This document shows positions 1 to 4,910 of a stretch of DNA of 5,115 bases, one piece after another. Under the pieces are notes generated by a model that saw nothing but the letters and a program-made list of their open reading frames with translations, ran no database searches and was not told the origin of the DNA. This DNA is from CAZDDW01 sp964480695 (lineage in GTDB: Bacteria; Patescibacteriota; Patescibacteriia; UBA9934; CAZDDW01), in assembly GCA_964480695.1 (NCBI GenBank), contig CAYZPO010000068.1:1-5115 (forward strand). The letters run 5' to 3'. The translations under genes and the position numbers were made by a program. Each line of letters starts with the position of its first letter. The first letter of the stretch is position 1.

Positions 1-1378
1 CTAGATCGTCTGTTGGGATCTGGTGCATGGCGTGAGTCAGGATCCGATGCCAACTCGGACTGTGATACGGGTTGTCGATTACGTGTAAATACGCTAGCAG
101 ATCCAACACGATCGGTTTGGTGTACAAACCTCGCAGAGCCAGGAACTGATACGGGATTCCACGTCGTTCCAGAGCTGAGAGAAAATTATTCGCGCTGTTA
201 TTCGCTCGAACCAGGATTCCAAAATCAGACCAGTCAGCGTCAGGATACTTTTCTTTGAGTTCAATAATTTTGTCTGATACTTGCTCGATCTCTTGGTCTA
301 GGGTCGTGCAGTGCATGTGTTCTACAAAGCCAGCTTCTTCTTTATGGGCTTTTAGCTCTTTTGAAAGCGGTTTGTCCCGCGGCTGAACCTCAAGTCGATT
401 AGGATTATTTTTCTGAATGAAGTTGTAAGCGTGATCTAAGATCGACTGCACTGTTCGATAGTTTTTAGTCAGCACGATCTGAGTTGAGTCCGGATAGTCA
501 ACCTCGAACTGCAAGATGTTCGACAATGAAGCTCCTCGAAATTTATAAATCGACTGATCGTCATCCCCAACAACCGTGACGTTATTTTTCGGTGCAGCCA
601 GTTGCTTGATCAACTCGTACTGCGCCCAGTTAGTGTCCTGGAATTCGTCCACGAGCACGTATTTGAATTTGTCTCGCAGCTCTTTCAGGATCTTTGGTCG
701 CTTTTGTAAGAGTTCGAGCGTATACATAATCAGATCACCAAAGTCCATCGCATCGTTCTCCAACAAGATTTGTTGGTAGGTATGGTATGCGTTTGCTAAC
801 TCCTTGAGTCGAGCGATCTCAGATGTAGCTTCTTCATCGGAATTAGTCGTGTCCAGATTTGCAGCCTCGCCCTCAGCGAATTTAAGATAGTCTTCTGGAG
901 TGATCACCTCATCCTTGGCTCGCGAGAAATGTTGGAGTAGAGACTTCAGATACTTGGTCTGATTTCCTCGAGGGCGATAGTGGTTCAACTCAAAGCGATC
1001 AAAATTCTGGCGCATCAATAACCAAGCGTCGATCTCGGACAACAGTTTAAAGTTTCGTGACAACCCGATTTCAACTCCATGATCTCGAAGCACTCGTTCA
1101 CAAAAAGCATGAAAGGTTGAGATCCATAAGTCGACATAACCCATGGGCAACAAACGGTCGACTCGCTCTTCCATCTCTGTTGCAGCCTTTTCCGTAAACG
1201 TCAGTGCCAGCACTTCATCAGGTTCCGCATGCTTTTGTTCGATCAACCAAGTTACGCGCTGTGTGATTACAGTAGTCTTCCCTGTCCCAGCCCCAGCAAT
1301 AATCATCAACGGTCCCTCAGTGTGCGTCACCGCTTTAAGCTGCTCCTCATTCAATTTTTCCATCAAATTATCAGGCAT
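1..1378 (-). CDS. UvrD/Rep-family (superfamily 1A) DNA helicase, N-terminal 459 residues, truncated by window edge
   Basis: ATP-dependent 3'-5' DNA helicase of the UvrD/PcrA/Rep family, acting in repair or replication. Reading the minus strand from ATG at 1378 gives an open frame to the window edge. The SF1A motifs appear in order: Q-motif LNEEQ (residues 9-13), Walker A AGAGTGKT (28-35), motif Ia LTFTEKAA (59-66), motif Ic STFHAF (87-92), motif II DEFQDT (244-249), motif III VGDDDQSIYKFRGA (270-283) and motif IV KNYRT soon after. Motifs V and VI and the C-terminal part lie beyond the edge; full members are about 650-750 residues. The spacer between Ic and II matches the helicases I associate with CPR genomes, from memory only. 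The start is uncertain between M1 and M6, as neither has a Shine-Dalgarno site. The ATG is 14 nt past an extended -10 box, so the leader is very short. Family assignment is secure; orthology to UvrD, PcrA or Rep is not. Confidence 0.96.
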   Translation of the reverse strand, partial: MPDNLMEKLNEEQLKAVTHTEGPLMIIAGAGTGKTTVITQRVTWLIEQKHAEPDEVLALTFTEKAATEMEERVDRLLPMGYVDLWISTFHAFCERVLRDHGVEIGLSRNFKLLSEIDAWLLMRQNFDRFELNHYRPRGNQTKYLKSLLQHFSRAKDEVITPEDYLKFAEGEAANLDTTNSDEEATSEIARLKELANAYHTYQQILLENDAMDFGDLIMYTLELLQKRPKILKELRDKFKYVLVDEFQDTNWAQYELIKQLAAPKNNVTVVGDDDQSIYKFRGASLSNILQFEVDYPDSTQIVLTKNYRTVQSILDHAYNFIQKNNPNRLEVQPRDKPLSKELKAHKEEAGFVEHMHCTTLDQEIEQVSDKIIELKEKYPDADWSDFGILVRANNSANNFLSALERRGIPYQFLALRGLYTKPIVLDLLAYLHVIDNPYHSPSWHRILTHAMHQIPTDDL

Positions 1379-1392
1379 ATTTAAGCGGCGTT

Positions 1393-1401
1393 ATTATACC
1401 A
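1393..1401 (-). promoter_or_regulatory. Extended -10 promoter of the helicase gene
   Basis: The minus strand reads TGGTATAAT here, a perfect extended -10 element (TGn-TATAAT), with 14 nt between it and the helicase ATG. No recognisable -35 is present: the expected place (about 1416-1421) lies inside the stem of the terminator of the genes upstream. The predicted start of transcription (about 1385-1387) leaves a leader of fewer than 10 nt. This is a sequence match only. Confidence 0.7.
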
Positions 1402-1404
1402 CAA

Positions 1405-1446
1405 ACAAAACAGCACCCGCGGATCCAGTAGATCACAGCGGGTGCT
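1405..1446 (-). terminator. Intrinsic terminator of the two-gene minus operon
   Basis: A perfect 9-bp inverted repeat (AGCACCCGC at 1412-1420, GCGGGTGCT at 1438-1446) encloses a 17-nt loop. Inside the loop, two GATC copies could pair again. On the minus strand the stem is followed by GTTTTGTTTG. It begins 35 nt after the stop of the 149-aa gene, the right place to end that operon. On the plus strand no T tract follows. Confidence 0.85.
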
Positions 1447-1481
1447 AGACAAGAGTAGATGGGTAGAGAGAAAAAGTACGT

Positions 1482-1931
1482 TCAGATCGCAGGCATCCCG
1501 TCCAACGGATCAGTCTCAGTAGCAGATCTCCTAGACGGAATTTCGATCTTTTCGATTTCGCAGAAGCGATGTACGACGATATTGACTCGAACGTACGTGA
1601 TGGTGTCATCGAAGATCCTGAAGTCACATCTGGGCATCTCGATAACACTTCCGGTCTTCAGGTGAATTTTGCACGGCAGTCCGTAAGTCATGATCCAGAC
1701 CAGATCTTGATACAGGACCAAGTCTGGGCTGTCCAAAATCCTTACCTTCATAACGCTTACGAACTTGAAGTTGTGTGATTGGTGACTCGGGTCTATACCA
1801 CTCGCACCAGCATCAGTTATCTCCATTCCGTGCCGTAGGTAGATTGAGCTGTGATCGTACATTGTGACCATGCACGGTAAGCCTTCATGGAAACACCGCT
1901 GTAGGTCCGCAATTACTTGTTCTCGGGACAT
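1482..1931 (-). CDS. Hypothetical protein with two internal beta-rich repeats, paralogue of the upstream gene
   Basis: I do not recognise a named family. The 149-residue product has no signal peptide or membrane helix. Two halves share one pattern. DL (9-10) then GLPC (17-20), alternating hydrophobic strands, and a closing VRILD (63-67) are matched by DL (76-77), GLPC (84-87), and a closing IEKIEI (126-131). The pattern (short N-terminal helix, then about five strands, the last being hydrophobic-x-hydrophobic) suggests a small beta-barrel of the Sm/SH3 kind, possibly binding nucleic acid or protein; this is inference. It aligns along most of its length with the 139-aa protein encoded just upstream, sharing the DPS motif near 47-49 and LD..DL around 66-77. 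The ATG at 1931 follows GGGAGG, 4 nt away. It lies 18 nt after its neighbour's stop, so the two are co-transcribed. It ends in TGA, and the tail after residue 133 is low in predicted structure. Confidence 0.88.
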   Translation of the reverse strand: MSREQVIADLQRCFHEGLPCMVTMYDHSSIYLRHGMEITDAGASGIDPSHQSHNFKFVSVMKVRILDSPDLVLYQDLVWIMTYGLPCKIHLKTGSVIEMPRCDFRIFDDTITYVRVNIVVHRFCEIEKIEIPSRRSATETDPLDGMPAI

Positions 1932-1935
1932 ACTT

Positions 1936-1941
1936 CCTCCC
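1936..1941 (-). promoter_or_regulatory. Strong Shine-Dalgarno site of the 149-aa gene
   Basis: GGGAGG on the minus strand ends 4 nt before the ATG at 1931 and lies in the 18-nt gap after the previous stop codon. It fixes the start. The same GGGAGGAA sequence precedes the paralogue upstream, so the translation signal appears to be duplicated along with the gene. Confidence 0.8.
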
Positions 1942-1949
1942 AGGGCTAG

Positions 1950-2369
1950 TTAGGAATCATCCGTCAGGATTTCCACCCGCTCGATGTCATTGAACGAGAA
2001 TATGAACGGTCTTCCAGTCTCAGGGTTGTTCCAGGTGACCAGGCCATCCTTGACCTGGATATGGAAACCGTTCATCTGCATGGATCCACGGGCCTTCATG
2101 TGCAGTACGAGGTCGAGGCGCTTCGAGAAGCACCAGGCCAGATCGCGCTTGACCTGGACGGCCGTAGTGTCCAGGATCTCGATCCTCTGGATGCGAATGA
2201 GGGCGATGGGCCCTTGTGGATCCCAGCTCGGATCCTGGCCGGTCACGTGACCTTCACCGAGTTCGATCCCAGACCCGAACTCGACCCGACTCCCTCCGAA
2301 CAGGATGGCCGTGAAGGGATATCCCTGCTCCTGGCAGGTTTTCAGATCTCTTTCGACCGTGGTCGACAT
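1950..2369 (-). CDS. Hypothetical protein with two internal beta-rich repeats, first gene of the minus operon
   Basis: The product is 139 residues, unrecognised, with no signal peptide or membrane helix. The start at 2369 is chosen over an in-frame ATG at 2438: GGGAGGA lies 6 nt upstream, and the longer frame would overlap the promoter -35. It is a paralogue of the downstream 149-aa protein, nearly without gaps over the first 80 residues. Shared features are DLx2C (8-12), GYPF against GLPC (16-19), GQDPS against GIDPS (44-48), ILD (65-67), DLAW against DLVW (76-79), and an IERVEIL-type end (129-135). Each half (about 8-67 and 76-135) fits one module of helix plus small beta-barrel ending in an IEIL-like strand. 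GC content is near 58 percent, against about 46 percent in its paralogue and 40 percent or less in the membrane gene further right, which hints at a different history. Function unknown. Confidence 0.88.
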   Translation of the reverse strand: MSTTVERDLKTCQEQGYPFTAILFGGSRVEFGSGIELGEGHVTGQDPSWDPQGPIALIRIQRIEILDTTAVQVKRDLAWCFSKRLDLVLHMKARGSMQMNGFHIQVKDGLVTWNNPETGRPFIFSFNDIERVEILTDDS

Positions 2370-2375
2370 ATGCTT

Positions 2376-2382
2376 TCCTCCC
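2376..2382 (-). promoter_or_regulatory. Shine-Dalgarno site that decides the start of the 139-aa gene
   Basis: GGGAGGA on the minus strand, 6 nt from the ATG at 2369. The alternative upstream ATG at 2438 has no such site. Confidence 0.8.
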
Positions 2383-2409
2383 GGAATGAACTGTCTTTTT
2401 CTTGGCCCA

Positions 2410-2438
2410 ACCTTATCCTTCAAAGGGTGAGATGTCAA
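2410..2438 (-). promoter_or_regulatory. Promoter of the two-gene minus operon
   Basis: A perfect -35 TTGACA (2433-2438) is followed after a 17-bp spacer by TAAGGT (2410-2415), a weak -10 with 3 of 6 consensus bases. Predicted transcription starts near 2403, giving a leader of about 35 nt that carries the Shine-Dalgarno site. It is back to back with the promoter of the plus-strand operon. Confidence 0.55.
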
Positions 2439-2462
2439 GATATAGGCATATTTCAGCGGAGG

Positions 2463-2471
2463 TGGTAGAAT
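2463..2471 (+). promoter_or_regulatory. Extended -10 promoter of the plus-strand operon, near-leaderless
   Basis: TGGTAGAAT matches the extended -10 consensus except at one base, and parallels TGGTATAAT before the helicase. Only 9 nt separate it from the ATG at 2481, so the transcript should start at or just before the ATG. A GGAGGT at 2458-2463 touches the box but is too far (17 nt) from the ATG to be a normal ribosome site and would not be transcribed. Confidence 0.55.
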
Positions 2472-2480
2472 TTAGATGTT

Positions 2481-2840
2481 ATGCGAAAGTTTCTCAAATG
2501 GACGCCGCGGGTTTTGGTGATTCTGGTGATCACCTTTTTTCTGTTAATGTCGCTGGACGTGTTTGTTGAGGAGTATCGTTGGTACGAGATGATTGTTGGG
2601 TTTGTTATGCACAATATCCCGACTTTACTCATGGCCGGAGTGCTCTGGATTGCTTGGTCTCAACCAAGGCTTGGAGGTTATATCTTCTTGCTCCTATTTG
2701 TGACCAGTGTTTTCTTTTTTAGGAACATTGATGATCCAATCGCCTTCCTGATCGCCTCAGGCCCCTTATTCATCATCGCCATGCTCTTTATCTTGAATCC
2801 AGTAAGCAATTCTGATAAACTAAAGCCAGTTAAAAAATAA
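2481..2840 (+). CDS. Small four-helix integral membrane protein, first gene of the plus operon
   Basis: The 119-residue product consists mostly of four predicted membrane helices, at about 9-27, 37-59, 65-83 and 87-106. The N-terminus is positively charged (MRKFLKW), and the tail SDKLKPVKK is basic, so both ends are probably cytoplasmic. In length and layout (a motif like LDVF near the end of helix 1, a conserved-looking H-N-I-P in helix 2, SGPLF in helix 4) it resembles widespread small membrane proteins annotated only as domains of unknown function. I make no functional claim. The next gene begins 9 nt after its stop, so it heads an operon of four. No Shine-Dalgarno site is properly placed; translation is probably leaderless. 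The start fits the frame and the positively charged end. Confidence 0.88.
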   Translation: MRKFLKWTPRVLVILVITFFLLMSLDVFVEEYRWYEMIVGFVMHNIPTLLMAGVLWIAWSQPRLGGYIFLLLFVTSVFFFRNIDDPIAFLIASGPLFIIAMLFILNPVSNSDKLKPVKK

Positions 2841-2849
2841 GCTAAAATT

Positions 2850-3176
2850 ATGCCAAGACCAATGCCAACAAGCACAGAGCTCGGAATGGAGCCCCCTGCT
2901 GAAACAAAGGATGGGGGAGCGAAATTAGAGCAGGTCGCAGATCGACCCGACGATACAGCTTTCAGAACCGCAGTTGATACACACAAGATTACTTATGCAG
3001 GAAATTTTGAAGGACACGATGACCAGGATCGAGCCGCTGGTTTGAAAGAAGCAAAAAAGCAGGCACAGGGTCGAATTGATTACTTGCGCGGAGCTAGCTT
3101 TACTGAAGAATCAGATGAAATGCAGGATGCTTTAGCACAAGCTCGTGCACTTTATGAATTTGAAACAGGTGTATAA
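2850..3176 (+). CDS. Hypothetical short acidic protein
   Basis: The 108-residue soluble protein is not recognised. It has a Pro/Thr-rich, probably disordered start (1-20), then a charged region with likely helices at about 58-80 and 86-105. It is acidic overall, with no cysteine, signal peptide or membrane segment. It sits 9 nt after the membrane-protein gene and 6 nt before the next gene, so it is read from the same message. No clear Shine-Dalgarno site precedes the ATG at 2850; an in-frame ATG at 2862 is an alternative start. Even base use and position in a compact operon support a real gene, though short hypothetical frames carry some risk. Confidence 0.75.
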   Translation: MPRPMPTSTELGMEPPAETKDGGAKLEQVADRPDDTAFRTAVDTHKITYAGNFEGHDDQDRAAGLKEAKKQAQGRIDYLRGASFTEESDEMQDALAQARALYEFETGV

Positions 3177-3182
3177 AAATAT

Positions 3183-3491
3183 ATGATTCGAGATTTTTTT
3201 TCCAGTATAACTGGACGCGGGGTTGAGTCAGAAGTGCCAGCTGTTGAGCCCTTGCCAGAGCTAGATCAAGCCAAGATCGATCAATACCGGGCTGAGTTTG
3301 AAGAAGATTTTCAAGATGTCCCAGCAGCAGAAAAAAAGCTTCGAATTGAGGACACTCGACGAAGTTTATCTACTGATCGACAGGATTTGCTTGACGCTGG
3401 TCAGAGCGAAGGTGATCCAGCAATAAGAAATTTTGATGCTCAATTAGAAGCCTTGGCTGAGGTTGAGCAGAGCCTTGATTTAGCAGCATAA
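3183..3491 (+). CDS. Hypothetical short acidic, helical protein
   Basis: The 102-residue soluble protein is not recognised. After a short hydrophobic-aromatic start (MIRDFF) it is rich in Glu, Asp, Gln and Ala, and reads as two or three amphipathic helices at about 28-45, 50-72 and 80-100. That suits a coiled coil or a binding partner of a larger protein. It begins 6 nt after the preceding stop and ends 12 nt before the next start. A weak AGGTG about 12 nt upstream is the only ribosome-site candidate. Partnership with the membrane proteins of the operon is inferred from position alone. Confidence 0.75.
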   Translation: MIRDFFSSITGRGVESEVPAVEPLPELDQAKIDQYRAEFEEDFQDVPAAEKKLRIEDTRRSLSTDRQDLLDAGQSEGDPAIRNFDAQLEALAEVEQSLDLAA

Positions 3492-3503
3492 ACAAAAACA
3501 AAG

Positions 3504-4526
3504 ATGAAGGAGGTATTGATTTCAACTTGGTTGCCGCGGTCTTATATTCATTTGCGTGAGGCGTATTCCAAGTTGGACCAAGTTAATTTGAAAATAAAAG
3601 ACGTAACCTTTGAAGAAGGGTTGCGTTTTGTTATCTCTGATTTTTACAAGGGTACTGATGCAGCATTCGTGTTCTATCCAACAGGCTTGATGTCAGTAAG
3701 CATGCAGATCGAGAAAGTGAAAGATTTACAGAACCTGGTTGAGACTGTTAAGGAAGTTATAAAAGAAAGTTTGATCAAGAATTGGCATAACGTGACTTAC
3801 AAGCAGGTCCAAAACAAGGTCATTCCGCTGCGATACTCAGCCATAGTTTTCGAAACTAAGGAAGCCCCTGCCCCATTTGCTGAGGATGTGGAAATTGAAG
3901 TCACGGACACAAACCTGTCTGACAAAAGTCAACGTGTGTGGCGTAGTTATCAGATGGCTAAAATTTTGCGTCTGGCTATGGATCATTATATGAATTTGAT
4001 GGCTGATTATTACGGCCGCGCGGATAAAGTTACTCAGTCTCTTAAGGGTAAGTTTGAACTTTCTGATCTTAAGAAAACGGTTTTTAAAATGGATTTTGTG
4101 GAAAAGACTACGGGCGAGGTCATGGCTCGTTTGGCTGATACTCAGGATTGTTTTGGACGAGAACTCGAATATGTTGAGTTGCAGAAGAGCAATGAGTCTG
4201 TTTTGGGAAAAGAGCTTAAGCTCAAACCTTTGTTCAAACAGGTGGGCACAGATCTTGAGTATATATCACGTTTATGGGTTCAGATGGATGCGTTTTTAGA
4301 TAATTTAGATAATGCTTCAGAAGCTCGACTTAGTTATCAGGAAACCGAGGAGTCCCGTCGAGTTGAGTGGTTTTTATCAATCGAAGGTGCCGGTTTTATT
4401 GCAACCCTGCTCTTAAGTGTTTTTGTTAGTGAGTTTACTGGAATCAATGCTATTTACCTTGCTCTTGGTTTTGTTTTGAGTTGGTTTGTTATTTATTATG
4501 TTTTGACTAGGATGCGGGTGAAATAA
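3504..4526 (+). CDS. Membrane-anchored protein with C-terminal helical hairpin; RMD1/DUF155-like or CorA-like layout
   Basis: The 340-residue product ends the operon. Residues 1-125 form a mixed alpha/beta part, with strands around 53-68 (AAFVFYPTGLMSVSM). Residues 138-285 are predicted almost wholly helical and charged, as in a long stalk. Two membrane helices follow at about 288-309 and 314-335, split by a short SEFTGIN turn, with a basic end (RMRVK). The order of strand region, long helices and membrane hairpin recalls the RMD1/DUF155 family (note RVEWFLSIEGAG before the membrane, like LEW in that family) and also CorA. The CorA signature GMN is absent, so Mg2+ transport is not supported. 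Family assignment is tentative. AT-rich codons (about 35-40 percent GC) contrast with the genes to its left. The ATG at 3504 lacks an upstream Shine-Dalgarno site, while AAGGAGGT occurs inside codons 2-4. Confidence 0.88.
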   Translation: MKEVLISTWLPRSYIHLREAYSKLDQVNLKIKDVTFEEGLRFVISDFYKGTDAAFVFYPTGLMSVSMQIEKVKDLQNLVETVKEVIKESLIKNWHNVTYKQVQNKVIPLRYSAIVFETKEAPAPFAEDVEIEVTDTNLSDKSQRVWRSYQMAKILRLAMDHYMNLMADYYGRADKVTQSLKGKFELSDLKKTVFKMDFVEKTTGEVMARLADTQDCFGRELEYVELQKSNESVLGKELKLKPLFKQVGTDLEYISRLWVQMDAFLDNLDNASEARLSYQETEESRRVEWFLSIEGAGFIATLLLSVFVSEFTGINAIYLALGFVLSWFVIYYVLTRMRVK

Positions 4527-4532
4527 AAAAGC

Positions 4533-4566
4533 AAAACAAAAGACCGGACGTGAGTCCGATTTTTTG
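4533..4566. terminator. Bidirectional intrinsic terminator between the plus operon and the minus-strand RNA
   Basis: The stem CGGAC (4545-4549) / GTCCG (4554-4558) has a 4-nt loop. On the plus strand it is followed by ATTTTTTG, starting 18 nt after the stop of the 340-aa gene. On the minus strand it is followed by GTCTTTTGTTTTG, just beyond the 3' end of the structured RNA. Outer A/T pairs could lengthen the stem in both directions. It probably ends both convergent transcripts. Confidence 0.85.
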
Positions 4567-4567
4567 T

Positions 4568-4792
4568 TGAGCCGAAGTTTCCCCTAACAAAGTTGCTCTG
4601 CAAAGTCTTCTCCCTTCCGAAGGCTGTTTCCATTTCTGGGCCATGACGCTCAGAGTTACGTTGACTTCAAAGTTGCCTTTGCGATCCCCGTCTCTTTCAA
4701 CGTTGTATTCCTTCCGAAGATTGGATCTTGGTGTTGCCACCAGTTCCTACTCTCTTGAGCTTCGCTTCGCTAAGAATGCGATCCCCGGCTCA
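4568..4792 (-). ncRNA. Candidate structured non-coding RNA, about 225 nt plus terminator, family not recognised
   Basis: No protein frame is convincing here, yet the minus strand folds well by eye. The ends pair: 4783-4792 (UGAGCCGGGG in the RNA) with 4568-4577 (CUUCGGCUCA), 10 bp with two G-U pairs, beginning where the promoter predicts transcription starts. Inside lie these hairpins. (1) 4754-4756 plus 4758-4760 with 4769-4774, an 8-nt loop. (2) 4729-4733/4738-4742 with GCAA loop, extendable by outer GGA/UCC. (3) 4658-4664/4697-4703, 7 bp, enclosing 4668-4672/4677-4681 with GCAA loop. (4) 4596-4600/4651-4655 and 4605-4607/4645-4647, enclosing CCA-GAAA-UGG (4630-4639) and CCUUCGGAAGG (4613-4623). 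Two segments repeat at a 97-nt offset. It does not show the conserved sequences of RNase P RNA, tmRNA or SRP RNA, and it is branched rather than rod-like as 6S RNA is. Role unknown. Confidence 0.7.
4613..4787 (-). repeat. 97-nt-offset internal repeat within the candidate RNA
   Basis: CGGGGATCGCA (minus strand) occurs at 4777-4787 and 4680-4690. CTTCGGAAGG occurs at 4710-4719 and 4613-4622. Both pairs are exactly 97 nt apart. A GNRA-capped hairpin lies between the two boxes in each unit (4729-4742 and 4630-4639). The remaining bases align only partly, as expected for an old duplication or two similar structural units. Confidence 0.6.
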
Positions 4793-4798
4793 TTAATA

Positions 4799-4827
4799 AC
4801 GATACCGATTTTAAAAAACCGCGTCAA
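4799..4827 (-). promoter_or_regulatory. Promoter of the candidate structured RNA
   Basis: TTGACG (4822-4827, 5 of 6 consensus bases) and TATCGT (4799-4804, 4 of 6) are separated by 17 bp on the minus strand. Transcription would start at about 4791-4792, the first bases of the end-to-end helix of the RNA. It lies between the terminator of the ATPase gene and the RNA, so the RNA is an independent unit. Confidence 0.65.
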
Positions 4828-4877
4828 GCGTTTATTTTGTCATAATCCCCAACGTTTTCCAGTTTTTGTGTATAACC

Positions 4878-4901
4878 AAAATGACGTCCTTGCGGACGCC
4901 A
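4878..4901 (-). terminator. Intrinsic terminator after ATP synthase subunit D
   Basis: An 8-bp stem (4882-4889 with 4894-4901, one G-T pair) is capped by a GCAA tetraloop and followed on the minus strand by TTTTGGTT. It starts 9 nt after the TAA of the ATPase gene. A plus-strand run of CTTTTG after the stem is weaker. It suggests subunit D is the last gene of its operon. Confidence 0.8.
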
Positions 4902-4910
4902 CTTTTGAAC

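Noticed and set aside
13..258. Plus-strand open frame of 81 codons
   Set aside because: It lies antisense to the helicase reading frame, has no ribosome site and its translation is low in normal protein character.
1143..1448. Plus-strand open frame of 101 codons
   Set aside because: It is antisense to the helicase Walker A and motif Ia region, and its end runs through the terminator stem. A shadow of the real gene.
2370..2438. N-terminal extension of the 139-aa protein to an ATG at 2438
   Set aside because: It would cover the promoter -35 and -10, lacks a ribosome site, and the paralogue begins at the position matching 2369.
2061..2468. Plus-strand open frame of 135 codons opposite the 139-aa gene
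   Set aside because: The minus strand has the Shine-Dalgarno site, the promoter and a paralogue that agrees in frame. The plus frame has none and results from high GC.
2476..2520. Short overlapping frame (ATG at 2476, 14 codons) 12 nt after GGAGGT, as a leader peptide
   Set aside because: The GGAGGT touches the -10 box and would not be in the transcript; the frame is too short to support.
2843..2848. TAAAAT before the 108-aa gene as an internal promoter
   Set aside because: It lies 1 nt from the ATG, has no extended element or -35, and AT-rich gaps give such words by chance.
4507..4740. Minus-strand open frame of 77 codons inside the RNA region
   Set aside because: It starts mid-RNA, runs through the terminator hairpin, lacks a ribosome site, and the base pairing explains the sequence better.
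4568..4792. RNase P RNA, tmRNA, SRP RNA or 6S RNA as the identity of the structured RNA
   Set aside because: The conserved GAGGAAAGUC and ACAGAA regions of RNase P are absent, no tRNA-like 3' end or tag frame is seen, the SRP core loop is not formed, and the fold is branched rather than rod-like.
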